A stretch of 64,000 nucleotides of DNA, from the NCBI RefSeq assembly GCF_025685415.1, contig NZ_JAGSYB010000001.1, positions 372,001-436,000 of the forward strand, written 5' to 3'. Origin of the DNA: Terriglobus aquaticus. GTDB lineage: Bacteria > Acidobacteriota > Terriglobia > Terriglobales > Acidobacteriaceae. The position numbers and the translations under genes are program-made. The notes beneath the pieces were generated by a model, which was given only the letters and a program-made list of their open reading frames with translations, searched no databases and was not told where the DNA came from. This document shows, in pieces, positions 56,627 to 64,000 of this stretch; within the stretch, counting starts at the first letter, position 1, and every line of letters starts with the position of its first letter.

Positions 56627-57295
56627 ATGCAAAAGTCCGACGTCCTGAAACGCATGCAGCAAACCGGTCTGGTTCCGGTCCTGCGCGGCTCCTCCACCGA
56701 AGAAGCTCTCAGCATTGCGCGGGCAATTGCTGCCGGCGGTGTCAACGTGCTGGAGGTGACGATGACAGTGCCCGGAGCCATGGAGGTGATCCGGAAGCTT
56801 GTGCGCGAGGAGCCCCAAGTGCTGGTGGGCGCAGGCACCGTGCTCGATCCGGAGACCGCCCGCATCTGCATGCTGGAGGGTGCGCAGTTCATCGTCAGCC
56901 CGGCTACCAACCCGGCGACCATCGAGATGTGCCGCCGCTACTCCGTTGCGATCTTGCCCGGCGCGCTTACACCGACTGAGGTAGTCACGGCGTGGCAGGC
57001 GGGCGCGGACGTGATCAAGGTCTTCCCGGCGAGCGCCATGGGCGGCGCCAAGTACCTGAAGAGCCTCAAGGCACCGCTACCCCAGGTGGAGCTCATTCCG
57101 ACCGGCGGAGTTTCCGTCGCTACGGCGCGCGAGTTCCTGGAAGCGGGTGCGTTCGCGTTAGGTGTTGGAGCCGATCTGGCCGACCCTAGGGCCATCGCTT
57201 CCGGCACGCCGCACACGATCACGGAGACCGCGCGCAACTACCTGCGCGCTATTGCTGATTTCCGCGCCACCACGGCACAGGTGCAGTCGGACTAG
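56627..57295 (+). CDS. eda: KDPG/KHG aldolase
   Basis: 222 residues. AGGA lies just upstream of ATG 56627 (an in-frame ATG at 56612 is less well placed). Family marks: GLVPVLRG, the catalytic Glu in GVNVLEVTMTVPGAME, VLVGAGTVLDPE, and the Schiff-base Lys in ADVIKVFPASAMGG. It splits KDPG to pyruvate and glyceraldehyde-3-phosphate, closing the pathway opened by uxaC and kduI. Last gene of the run; its 3' end converges with the lyase-like gene by 16 bases. Confidence 0.93.
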   Translation: MQKSDVLKRMQQTGLVPVLRGSSTEEALSIARAIAAGGVNVLEVTMTVPGAMEVIRKLVREEPQVLVGAGTVLDPETARICMLEGAQFIVSPATNPATIEMCRRYSVAILPGALTPTEVVTAWQAGADVIKVFPASAMGGAKYLKSLKAPLPQVELIPTGGVSVATAREFLEAGAFALGVGADLADPRAIASGTPHTITETARNYLRAIADFRATTAQVQSD

Positions 57296-57311
57296 GGGAA
57301 ATCTCCGGCTG

Positions 57312-58481
57312 CTAGGCAGGCGGCCGCACTGCCCATAGGGCGGGCTGCGTCACTGGATGCTCGCGCCGTATCTCGGCATCTGCAGCATCGGCTGGCTTCA
57401 TCGCCTGCCACAGGTCCACATAGTCCTGCCGGTTCCACGCGCGGCCGCCCAGCAGCAGCACGTTTTCACGCATCGGCTGCTGGCTGAACCGCCGTGTGTC
57501 CGCGGGGTAGGGCCACTGGCCACGGCTTTGCAGAAACGGGTAGGCCCATGCAACAGCTGCTCGCATGCCTCGCCCGTCGGGCAAGGTGAACGGCCAGGCG
57601 CTCTCAAACGGCGTACTCACCGACTCGCACACGCTGCCCATGCATTCCAGCAGCAGCATGGATTCCGCATACGGTCGCTGCGTCGTCAGCGCATACGGGA
57701 AATAGCCGTCCAGGTGCAGTTGGCGCAGCAACTTGTCCCGGAAGCGATGACCGCAGTCGCGCCACACGGCATCATTGCGCGCGAAACGCGCGAGCTCGCT
57801 CGCCTGCATCGTCCAGAAGATTGCGTCGGCACGCGTGCTGTCGCGCGCCACGGCGCCGCGCGCGGACTCGCTGAACCAGCGCAGGAGCTCGGACGCCCAT
57901 GCCCGGACGCCGTCGGCCAGTGCCGGGTCTGTCCCAGGCGCGGCGCACACAAACGAAGCAGCCCGCGCGAACTCAGCCAGCGCAAGCGTGAAGCGCAGCG
58001 GATTCAGCCGCAGGTCCGTCTCGGTTTTGGCTGCGGTTGCGCTCCCATCAGCCGTGTTGTCCAGCGTTGGTGTCATGCGTGTCTGCGGTGTGATGCACCA
58101 TGCCTGCAGTTGCGCCTGAGCCCGTTCGAGATACTTGCTGTCTGAGGTCAGCCGCCACGCTGCTATCAGAGCCGCCACAGCCGCCGCCATGCGGGACAGC
58201 AGATCCGCATGCCCCGTAAAGCCGGTGACATCTCCGGCCGCATCGAGCGTGGCGTCACAGAAGAACCCATTGCCGCTCTTGGCGCCCGGGGCAGCAACGC
58301 TAGTGATCGTCAGTATGGGCCCGCTGAGCGCGGCATCCGCGGCTCGAATGGTCCGAGCACGGTCGAACTCCGCTACGTTGAAGTGGACACCTGTGGCCTG
58401 CGCGGCCATGCGCCGCAAGCAGCCGAATGTGGCCGCCATTGTGGCTCCGCTGAGCGCCTCCCTGCGAGTCATGCGCCTCAT
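57312..58481 (-). CDS. Alginate-lyase-family (PF05426-like) exported protein, catalytic motif apparently lost
   Basis: 389 residues. A Tat-type leader (RMTRREALSG) precedes a hydrophobic stretch. The helical-barrel pattern of the alginate lyase family is clear at the end: PFTLPDGRGMRAAVAWAYPF and QWPYPADTRRFSQQPMREN. Where relatives carry the catalytic NNH and the RxxxYGYS tyrosine region, this protein reads RADAIFWTMQ and QRPYAESM. That comparison is from memory. So it may be an altered enzyme or a carbohydrate-binding homologue. It faces the uronate operon, fitting a role in uronate polymer use. Confidence 0.7.
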   Translation of the reverse strand: MRRMTRREALSGATMAATFGCLRRMAAQATGVHFNVAEFDRARTIRAADAALSGPILTITSVAAPGAKSGNGFFCDATLDAAGDVTGFTGHADLLSRMAAAVAALIAAWRLTSDSKYLERAQAQLQAWCITPQTRMTPTLDNTADGSATAAKTETDLRLNPLRFTLALAEFARAASFVCAAPGTDPALADGVRAWASELLRWFSESARGAVARDSTRADAIFWTMQASELARFARNDAVWRDCGHRFRDKLLRQLHLDGYFPYALTTQRPYAESMLLLECMGSVCESVSTPFESAWPFTLPDGRGMRAAVAWAYPFLQSRGQWPYPADTRRFSQQPMRENVLLLGGRAWNRQDYVDLWQAMKPADAADAEIRREHPVTQPALWAVRPPA

Positions 58482-58535
58482 GCCCTCGAGTGTAACGGCG
58501 AGCAGAGAGACTTGGTTGCGAGGGCGTCAGCGCGG

Positions 58536-59366
58536 CTAGCGCGATCGGGGCGCAGCACCATCCGGCGCAGTTTGCTGCAAGTGCTTCCGCGCTTCCCACA
58601 CCTTCACGTATTTCCAATGCACGTAGATGGCATGGTTCAGGTGAAAGATGAGACCTTCCGGACCGTCCAGGAAACCAGCGCGCAGCACATAGTTTTTGAA
58701 CCAGCCGAACGCCGGATTGACAAAGCTGGTGGCCAGCAGCAACCACGACGGCCGGTCCTGCAGCTTGCGCGTCAGGGCCGCTACGGTGCCGGTGGAGTAC
58801 TCGTTCATGTGGTCCAGGTAGTTGGCGAAATCAGGGTATCCGTAGTGCTGCAGATGATGCGTCAGCCGGCCTTTTCCGCTGTCGTACTGCGGCGTACCGT
58901 GCGGGCCGATGCTCTCGTCCACCATCGTCACGCCGCGCCTCCAGAGCCGCAGCTTGTCGTCCGGGTACAGCCCACCGTGGCGCATCCATCGCGTCAGGAA
59001 GATGTTGAGCCTCGGGATCCAGAAGGCCTCTTTGTCGGCGCTTTTTACAGCCTGTTCGATTTCGCGAGCCAGTTCCGGTGTGACGACTTCATCCCCGTCT
59101 AACAGCAGGATCCAGTCGCCCGTGCACTTCCGGATGGCAACGTTCTTCTGCTCCGCGTGCCCCTTGAAGTCGCGATTGAAGTAGTGCTCGGCACCGTACT
59201 CGCGCGCAATCTCCGGAGAGCGATCTTTCGATCCGGAGTCCACAATGACGATCTGGTCGATCCATCCCTGCAGCGCTGCCAAGGTGCGGGGCAGGTTCTT
59301 TTCCTCATTCGTGGCGATCATCGCCACGGAGATGGTTGGCCGGTCAGGATGTGCGCTCGTCGGCAT
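58536..59366 (-). CDS. Family 2 glycosyltransferase, WaaE/LPS-type
   Basis: 276 residues. GT-A fold: ISVAMIATNEEKNLPRTL at the N-terminus, IVIVDSGSKDRSPEIA, and the DxD-like LLLDGDEVVTPELA. The C-terminal half (FWIPRLNIFLTRWMRHGGLYPDDKLRLWRRG) is as in the WaaE/KdtX group that adds a sugar to the LPS core. The acceptor is unknown. No other LPS gene adjoins. Confidence 0.88.
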   Translation of the reverse strand: MPTSAHPDRPTISVAMIATNEEKNLPRTLAALQGWIDQIVIVDSGSKDRSPEIAREYGAEHYFNRDFKGHAEQKNVAIRKCTGDWILLLDGDEVVTPELAREIEQAVKSADKEAFWIPRLNIFLTRWMRHGGLYPDDKLRLWRRGVTMVDESIGPHGTPQYDSGKGRLTHHLQHYGYPDFANYLDHMNEYSTGTVAALTRKLQDRPSWLLLATSFVNPAFGWFKNYVLRAGFLDGPEGLIFHLNHAIYVHWKYVKVWEARKHLQQTAPDGAAPRSR

Positions 59367-59405
59367 CGCGCTTGATTGTAGCGAAGCCGCGAGCGCAATC
59401 GCAGA

Positions 59406-60185
59406 TCAGGCGCTGCGTCGGTTGAACGTGACTGAATTCGCCTGGTCGATGCTGGTCAGCAACAGCGACGACACGTTCACGTGCGCCGGGCGCGTCACGG
59501 CATACCGGATCGCGTCCGCCACATCCTCCGGAGTCAGGGGTGTGATGTTCTGGTACACCTTGGCCGCGCGTTCCTTGTCGCCGCGGAAACGCACTTCGCT
59601 GAAGTCGGTTTGCACCATGCCTGGATCTACGCTGGTGACACGCACGGCGGTGCCCATCAGGTCGATGCGAAGGCCCTCGCTGATCGAGCGCTCCGCCGCC
59701 TTGGTAGCGCAGTACACGCTGCCGCCGGCGTAGGCCAGCCACCCCGCGGTGGAACCCAGGCTGACCACGTGGCCGGCATTGCGCTGTACCATGCCGGGGA
59801 CCACGGCCCGTGTCACGTACAGCAGGCCCTTGGTGTTGGTGTCAATCATCTCTTCCCAGTTTTCCGGGTCGTCCTGCCACAGCTTTTCCAGCCCGCGCGC
59901 CAGGCCCGCGTTGTTGACCAGGATCGCGATCTCCGCAAACTCCTTCGGCAGCCCTGCAATGGCTGCCTCGACTTCGTGGCGCTGCCGGACATCGAACGCC
60001 ACGGGATGCACCGCTGCGGCACCTGCCTGTTTCACCGCTTCGACCGTCTCCGTCAAGCGGTCCAGCGTGCGTGCCGTCAGCACCAGGGCACACCCTTCCT
60101 CCGCTAGTGCCAACGCCGTTGCTCGCCCAATGCCTGCGCTTGCGCCAGTGATCAGCGCCACCTTCCCCTGCAAGTTCTGACCCAC
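59406..60185 (-). CDS. SDR oxidoreductase, YdfG-like
   Basis: 259 residues from GTG 60185, which has AGGAG eight bases upstream. GKVALITGASAGIGRATALAL, the NNAG segment ILVNNAGLARG, the Ser in VSLGSTAGW and YCATKAAERSISEGL. The late DPGMVQTDFSEVRFRGD fits the NADP-dependent serine or 3-hydroxy acid dehydrogenases (YdfG). Substrate not determined. It is downstream of the ompA terminator and so has its own promoter. Confidence 0.88.
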   Translation of the reverse strand: MGQNLQGKVALITGASAGIGRATALALAEEGCALVLTARTLDRLTETVEAVKQAGAAAVHPVAFDVRQRHEVEAAIAGLPKEFAEIAILVNNAGLARGLEKLWQDDPENWEEMIDTNTKGLLYVTRAVVPGMVQRNAGHVVSLGSTAGWLAYAGGSVYCATKAAERSISEGLRIDLMGTAVRVTSVDPGMVQTDFSEVRFRGDKERAAKVYQNITPLTPEDVADAIRYAVTRPAHVNVSSLLLTSIDQANSVTFNRRSA

Positions 60186-60223
60186 GATCTTCACTCCTGC
60201 TGCCTCTAGCAATGAGATGCAAA

Positions 60224-60256
60224 AGCGAAGGCCGCTCAACAGGAGCGGCCTTCGCT
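60224..60256 (-). terminator. Rho-independent terminator after the OmpA-family gene
   Basis: Perfect 14-bp stem AGCGAAGGCCGCTC / GAGCGGCCTTCGCT around AACAG. On the minus strand it is followed by TTTTGC, so it ends the OmpA-family transcript just before the SDR start region. Confidence 0.88.
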
Positions 60257-60272
60257 GTACGGGTTTGGGTCT

Positions 60273-61895
60273 CTACTGCGCCGGGCCTGCCGGTGCAGCC
60301 GTGCCGGTCGGCGCAGCGTTCCCTGCTGGAGTCGCGGTCGGGTCCTGCGTCTGGACGCCGATCGACGGGCCGGAAACGACCATCTCCACACGGCGATTCT
60401 GCGCTCGTCCCGCGGCGGTGCTGTTGTCGGCGACAGGGTTCGTCTTGCCATAGCCGACAGCGGTGATGTTCGCCGCGCTGACACCCTGCTGCACCAGGAA
60501 GTCCTGCGTTGCCCGCGCACGGCTGTCGCTCAGCTTCTGGTTCAGTTCGTCGCTGCCGACCGAGTCCGTATATCCCTCAATCTGCAGGCGCAGGTCCGGG
60601 TATTGCTGCAGGATCGCGGAGACCTTGGCGAGCGAGATCTGTGCGTTCTGCTTCAGCGTGTACTTGCCCGTGTCGAACAGAACATCGCCCAGGGTGACGA
60701 TCAGGCCGCGAGCCGTTTCCTGCGTCGCCAGCACGGCATTCAACTGGGCGCGCAGACGTTCGCGGATGGCGACAACCGACTGCTTAGCCGCGTCCGCCTG
60801 TGCGCGTGCCTGGTCTGCCGCAGCCTGTGCGTTGGCCGCATCGGCCTCGGCCCGTGCACGCTGGGCTGCTTCGCGATCCGCCGCTGCCTGCGCCTGTGCC
60901 GCTGCTGCCGCTGCCTGCGCCGCCTCCAGTTGCGACTGCTGCGCCTGCTGTTCCGCCGCATGACGCGCATCGATTTGCGCCTGCTGCGCCAATTGCTGCT
61001 GCTTGCGCAGGCTCAGGATGCGAGCATCCTCAGACCGCTGCACGGCCTCGCGAGCATAGGTGATCTCCATCTTCTCGTCGCGGTGCTTGCTCGCGTCCAT
61101 CTGGTCGGCGTTCTGCAGATTGGTCCGCACCTGCGAGAGGATGTCCGGTGCAAACTGCTCTGCACCGGCCATGCGGGCAATGTTGTACGCATTGTGTGCC
61201 TCGTACAGCTCCAGTGGGCTGTGCTCGTTGCGGGTGATGGGGTCCATCACTGTCTTCGGGCCGGCAGTCTGCGCGTAGGCTCCGCGTGGCAGCAGGCTGA
61301 AGTGTGCGTTCACTTTCTCCAGCACGCCTTCAGTACGGTCATTGATGATTTCATTCTGCGCGACAACCAGGTCGCTGGGCACACGCACCGCGAAGTAGGG
61401 TTCTGCCGTGACGATCATGCCGAACGACTGCAGATTTGTGGTGACCGTCATGTCCACCTTGCCGCCGCCACCGGTCGGCAGCACCTCGCCCAGGTTGCTG
61501 GGCGTGCCGTCGGGCGTGATCGCCCACAGCACATAGGTCAGGTACTCCTGGCCAAATCCGTTGGCGGGCGTCAGGCCATCCAGGTGCAGGTTGATCGTGA
61601 TGCGGCCCTTTTCGCTGTCCACCTTGGCATTACCCCGCACACTGGAGGCGAGTGGTGTGCCGACAAAGTTGATCTTGGTGGAGCCGCTGCGATGGAAGTA
61701 GTTGACCGCGTCCAGGTCGCGCGACACGACGTTCACGCGGTACAGCGGAACTCCGTTCAACTCACCAGCGGGACGCGCGGTCTGGCCTGCATTGCTCAGG
61801 CCCGCGGTCGGATTCGGTTCCTGCGCATGGAGCGCGGGGGCAGAAAGGGTAGCGGCAAGCGCCACACCCGACACAAAGATGCCGAGTCGGCTCAT
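60273..61895 (-). CDS. OmpA-family outer membrane protein with long coiled-coil
   Basis: 540 residues from ATG 61895. A signal peptide (MSRLGIFVSGVALAATLSAPALHAQ), then a beta-rich domain (about 40-260), a charged Ala/Gln-rich coiled coil of about 110 residues (about 285-395), and the OmpA peptidoglycan-binding domain (about 405-505) with LFDTGKYTLKQNAQISLAKV, IEGYTDSVGSDELNQKLSDSRA and VGYGKTNPVADNSTAAGRAQNRRVEM. It links the outer membrane and the peptidoglycan. The frame continues upstream to 62105 but without coding character. A strong terminator follows. Confidence 0.9.
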   Translation of the reverse strand: MSRLGIFVSGVALAATLSAPALHAQEPNPTAGLSNAGQTARPAGELNGVPLYRVNVVSRDLDAVNYFHRSGSTKINFVGTPLASSVRGNAKVDSEKGRITINLHLDGLTPANGFGQEYLTYVLWAITPDGTPSNLGEVLPTGGGGKVDMTVTTNLQSFGMIVTAEPYFAVRVPSDLVVAQNEIINDRTEGVLEKVNAHFSLLPRGAYAQTAGPKTVMDPITRNEHSPLELYEAHNAYNIARMAGAEQFAPDILSQVRTNLQNADQMDASKHRDEKMEITYAREAVQRSEDARILSLRKQQQLAQQAQIDARHAAEQQAQQSQLEAAQAAAAAAQAQAAADREAAQRARAEADAANAQAAADQARAQADAAKQSVVAIRERLRAQLNAVLATQETARGLIVTLGDVLFDTGKYTLKQNAQISLAKVSAILQQYPDLRLQIEGYTDSVGSDELNQKLSDSRARATQDFLVQQGVSAANITAVGYGKTNPVADNSTAAGRAQNRRVEMVVSGPSIGVQTQDPTATPAGNAAPTGTAAPAGPAQ

Positions 61896-62070
61896 CAGTC
61901 GGCTTGGCTTGCAAATGGAACGGTTCACATCTGTGGTCACAACGACACTCCGGCGGCGCACCGGTTGTGCGCCTGTTATCACGGATGCGCTGCGGTGTCG
62001 AGGTGTCGCCTTCCTACCACCTTTGTGTCGCGTTCTAACCCACTCGCTTCCAGGCGGGAAACAGGTGCGT

Positions 62071-62781
62071 CTAAACCTGATCCACCAGCTTGTGCGAGAT
62101 GGCAAACAGTGCCAACTCCAAGCGCGTGGAAACGCCGGTCTTGTCGAACGTGTTCGACAGGTGGCGCTTCACCGTCTCTTCCGAGATGTTGAACTGCTTC
62201 GCGATGTCCTTGTTTGAGCAGCCCTCGACGATGCTCTGCACCACTTCCAACTCGCGCGGCGTCAGGCCATAGGTCTTCTTCTCGGGAACAGCGGCCGCCT
62301 TCTGCATCAGGCCGTGCAGCGCCTGCAGCAGATTCATCACGCGCTCGCCGCCAATCCAGTAATCGCCGCTGTACACCGCGCGAATGGCCTCCGACAGATC
62401 GCCTGCGACCGAGTCCTTCAGCACAATGCCGCGGGCGCCGATCTGCAGCGCCTCAATCACCTGCTGGGTAGAGATGGTGCTGGTCAGCAGAATGATCTTG
62501 ATGCGCGGAGACTTGCCCATGATGGCGCGCATCGCTTCCAAGCCGGGCAGCCGTGGCATCTGCACGTCCAGCAGCAGGATGTCCGGTTCGTGCTCGAGGG
62601 CCTGAGTGATGGCTTCATCGCCATCGTTTGCTTCGCTGATCACCTCAAAGGCGGGATCCTGCTGAAGCATGTTCTTTACGCCGAATCGCACCACCGGATG
62701 GTCGTCCGCAACGATCAGGCGGATTGTGCCGGTGGGGCCGCTGCTTAGATCATTTTTTGCGCTGGTCAGTACGTTGGCCAC
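62071..62781 (-). CDS. NarL/FixJ-family response regulator
   Basis: 236 residues. Receiver: VADDHPVVRFGVKNML, phospho-Asp in ILLLDVQMPRLPG, Thr/Ser in LLTSTIST, and Lys in GIVLKDSV. LuxR HTH at the end: LTPRELEVVQSIVEGCSNKD and ISEETVKRHLSNTFDKTGVSTRLELALFA. All key receiver residues are present, unlike the regulator at 33569. GTG 62781 with GGAG upstream is preferred; the frame opens at TTG 62811. No cognate kinase adjoins. Confidence 0.92.
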   Translation of the reverse strand: MANVLTSAKNDLSSGPTGTIRLIVADDHPVVRFGVKNMLQQDPAFEVISEANDGDEAITQALEHEPDILLLDVQMPRLPGLEAMRAIMGKSPRIKIILLTSTISTQQVIEALQIGARGIVLKDSVAGDLSEAIRAVYSGDYWIGGERVMNLLQALHGLMQKAAAVPEKKTYGLTPRELEVVQSIVEGCSNKDIAKQFNISEETVKRHLSNTFDKTGVSTRLELALFAISHKLVDQV

Positions 62782-62831
62782 GTGCGTCTTCTCCGGGGGG
62801 CTGTAACACAATCGAGCCTGTGTACGTTCGC

Positions 62832-63596
62832 CTAAATTGGGAACAATGTTTCCAGCATAAGGCGAATCTCTTCACACGCAAGGTACATCTGTCGCACTGT
62901 TTCGTCCAATGAACCTCCGGAGGACACCACGGGTGTAGTTTCTGCAATTGCGGCAAGGGCGGCCAGGCGTTGAGCGCCGATCATGCCGGCAGAACCTTTC
63001 AGCGCGTGAGCCTCCTTGCGGAAGGTACCGTCGTCGCCCTGGCTGAGACTCGTCTGCAGTCGTTTCAGCCGATCGCCCGCGTCCGCCAAGGCAAAGGCAT
63101 ACAGGTCTTTGGCTCGCGCGCCCATCTGCTGTTCGAGCTTCAACAGGGTTGCCGGCGCGATCACGGCGAGATCGTTTTCTTCTCGCGTCGTGGACGCGCC
63201 TGATTGCGCCATCCCCACTCTGCGCGAGCCGCTTGAAGCGCCGGCTCGCCATTGCTCCCACGCCGCACGCACGTCCGCTGGCGCCAATGGTTTCTGCAGG
63301 ACGACATCGTACGCCACTCGCTCTGCCGCACTCGCTTCAGACGCGGACATGGCGAAGCGGCCGGCATTCGGTGCTACCTCTCGGAGTGCATCCGCAAGCG
63401 GCGCCCCTTGGATGCCAGGCAGGCGCAGGTCACACAGGATCAGGTCCGGAGCAGTCTCGCCCTTGCCCAACATCTGCAGAGCTATCTCACCGCTCTCGGC
63501 CGCGCTTACCTCCCAGCCGTCCAACTCCAGCAGCAAGGTCAGCACCTCGCGCGTCGTTGCGTCATCTTCCACCAGTAGCAATGGCTCACGGTTCAC
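62832..63596 (-). CDS. Two-domain signalling protein: receiver + histidine phosphotransfer (HPt)
   Basis: 254 residues. Receiver about 3-115 with VEDDATTREVL, phospho-Asp in LILCDLRLPGIQG, and Lys in VVLQKPLAPADV. HPt about 140-250 with the phospho-accepting His in EAHALKGSAGMIGAQRLA. The GTG at 63596 begins right at the receiver (VNREPLLLVEDD); a frame start at 63647 is possible. Such proteins relay phosphate from a hybrid kinase. It lies just upstream of the NarL regulator on the same strand (51 bases), which might be its target. Confidence 0.85.
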   Translation of the reverse strand: MNREPLLLVEDDATTREVLTLLLELDGWEVSAAESGEIALQMLGKGETAPDLILCDLRLPGIQGAPLADALREVAPNAGRFAMSASEASAAERVAYDVVLQKPLAPADVRAAWEQWRAGASSGSRRVGMAQSGASTTREENDLAVIAPATLLKLEQQMGARAKDLYAFALADAGDRLKRLQTSLSQGDDGTFRKEAHALKGSAGMIGAQRLAALAAIAETTPVVSSGGSLDETVRQMYLACEEIRLMLETLFPI

Positions 63597-63671
63597 CCCA
63601 GAACTGTAACGCTGCGGATGCCTATCTTGAAACAGAAGCCGCTGCAACGGTGTCTACTGGGACAACACGGG

Positions 63672-64000
63672 ATGTCCGCCACTCTCATCGCCGCGCTGCT
63701 GTTGACCCCTCCCGGCAAACCGGCCGGCGGCTTTCGTTGGCAACGCATCATCACGCCGCCGCGCGGAGTCGAAACACAGCAGGCGTGCGTTGTGCTGGAC
63801 GCCGCGACCTTTGCGAATGTCGCACCGGCTCTGCGAGATCTGCGCCTGTTTCAGGACGGCACCGAGCTGCCCTACGTCATCGAAGAGAGTTACGACGAGC
63901 GTGCCCTGAACAGCGGTGTTACGTCGGACGACGATCGTTCCGAATATGAGCCGGTCGCCCGGAGCGAGATGTCCGGGCGCATGCCGGGCGGGGCCCCTGG
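63672..64000 (+). CDS. DUF3999-like exported protein, 3' end cut by window
   Basis: 109 codons present. ATG 63672 starts MSATLIAALLLTPPGKPAG, a short signal-like stretch. The following GFRWQRIITPPRGVETQQACV and RDLRLFQDGTELPYVIEESYDE match the pattern I recall for DUF3999 (aromatic plus RDLRL...DG-E-PY). An earlier ATG at 63618 is in frame. Function unknown; such genes often lie beside a DUF2339 partner, which would be beyond the window. It diverges from the receiver-HPt gene. Confidence 0.65.
   Translation, partial: MSATLIAALLLTPPGKPAGGFRWQRIITPPRGVETQQACVVLDAATFANVAPALRDLRLFQDGTELPYVIEESYDERALNSGVTSDDDRSEYEPVARSEMSGRMPGGAP

Noticed and set aside
60780-61000. Repetitive stretch that might be a CRISPR or tandem repeat
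   Set aside because: It encodes the Ala/Gln coiled coil of the OmpA-family protein; no regular repeat-spacer spacing.
60603-62192. 529-codon plus-strand frame opposite the OmpA-family gene
   Set aside because: Cysteine/leucine/arginine-rich shadow text; the minus-strand gene has clear domains and a terminator.

Overview
The window is a GC-rich, densely coded bacterial chromosome segment with roughly 54 protein genes, no rRNA or tRNA gene that I could see, and no phage or transposon. Gene content fits a soil or plant-litter Acidobacteriota of the Terriglobia (Terriglobus/Granulicella/Edaphobacter type). The clues are a fused homocysteine methyltransferase-MTHFR, a long OmpA-type protein, an NtrB/NtrC pair, many GTG and TTG starts with ATGA or GTGA overlaps, a GH20/NagA/NamZ cluster, a uronate operon, and a short dispersed repeat of a type I recall from such genomes. 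The lineage is inferred from gene content; no marker gene was compared.

Region by region. 0-9.3 kb: a truncated beta-propeller-like lipoprotein, metH/metF fusion with xseB, a Nudix hydrolase, an HAD phosphatase, thioredoxin, a CBS-domain membrane protein coupled to a lone peptide-type ABC permease, and a phosphodiesterase. 9.4-14.5 kb: two tandem overlapping Xer-type recombinases, then secA. 14.5-16.1 kb: a decaying patch with a frameshifted M23 peptidase remnant and a serine hydrolase gene cut by an in-frame TAG. 16.1-24.5 kb: lipoprotein, NtrB-like kinase and NtrC-like regulator in one overlapping unit, rhodanese, methyltransferase, M20 dipeptidase, mobA and an Mla-type ATPase. 24.6-34.4 kb: exopolysaccharide initiating transferase, NAD synthetase, secreted DsbA-like protein, purine permease, EngB, a possible ATP-grasp protein, and a PilZ/pseudo-receiver pair. 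34.4-42.2 kb: YceI, an MFS carrier, PhoU, then nitrite reductase with the siroheme genes sirC and cobA, and a 5'-3' exonuclease.

42.2-49.5 kb (minus strand) is an amino-sugar operon: secreted GH20 hexosaminidase, NagA, and one 1311-residue polypeptide joining a sodium:solute symporter, a beta-lactamase-like serine hydrolase and a NamZ (DUF1343) exo-muramidase. 49.7-57.3 kb (plus strand) diverges from it as a nine-gene hexuronate/polyuronate operon: uxaC, a LarA-like DUF2088 protein, gluconokinase, a KduD-like SDR, two cupins, kduI, KDG kinase and KDPG aldolase. An alginate-lyase-family protein that seems to have lost its catalytic residues faces it. Together these two units look like a saccharolytic locus for envelope or chitin amino sugars and for plant or algal uronates.

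57.3-64 kb: glycosyltransferase, SDR, OmpA-family protein with its own terminator, a NarL-type regulator, a receiver-HPt protein, and the start of a DUF3999-like gene cut by the window end.

The most unusual items are the transporter-hydrolase-muramidase fusion, the pseudo-receiver overlapping a PilZ gene, the LarA-like protein without an obvious cofactor lysine, the alginate-lyase-like protein without its NNH motif, and the amber-interrupted serine hydrolase. All family assignments come from reading motifs by eye.
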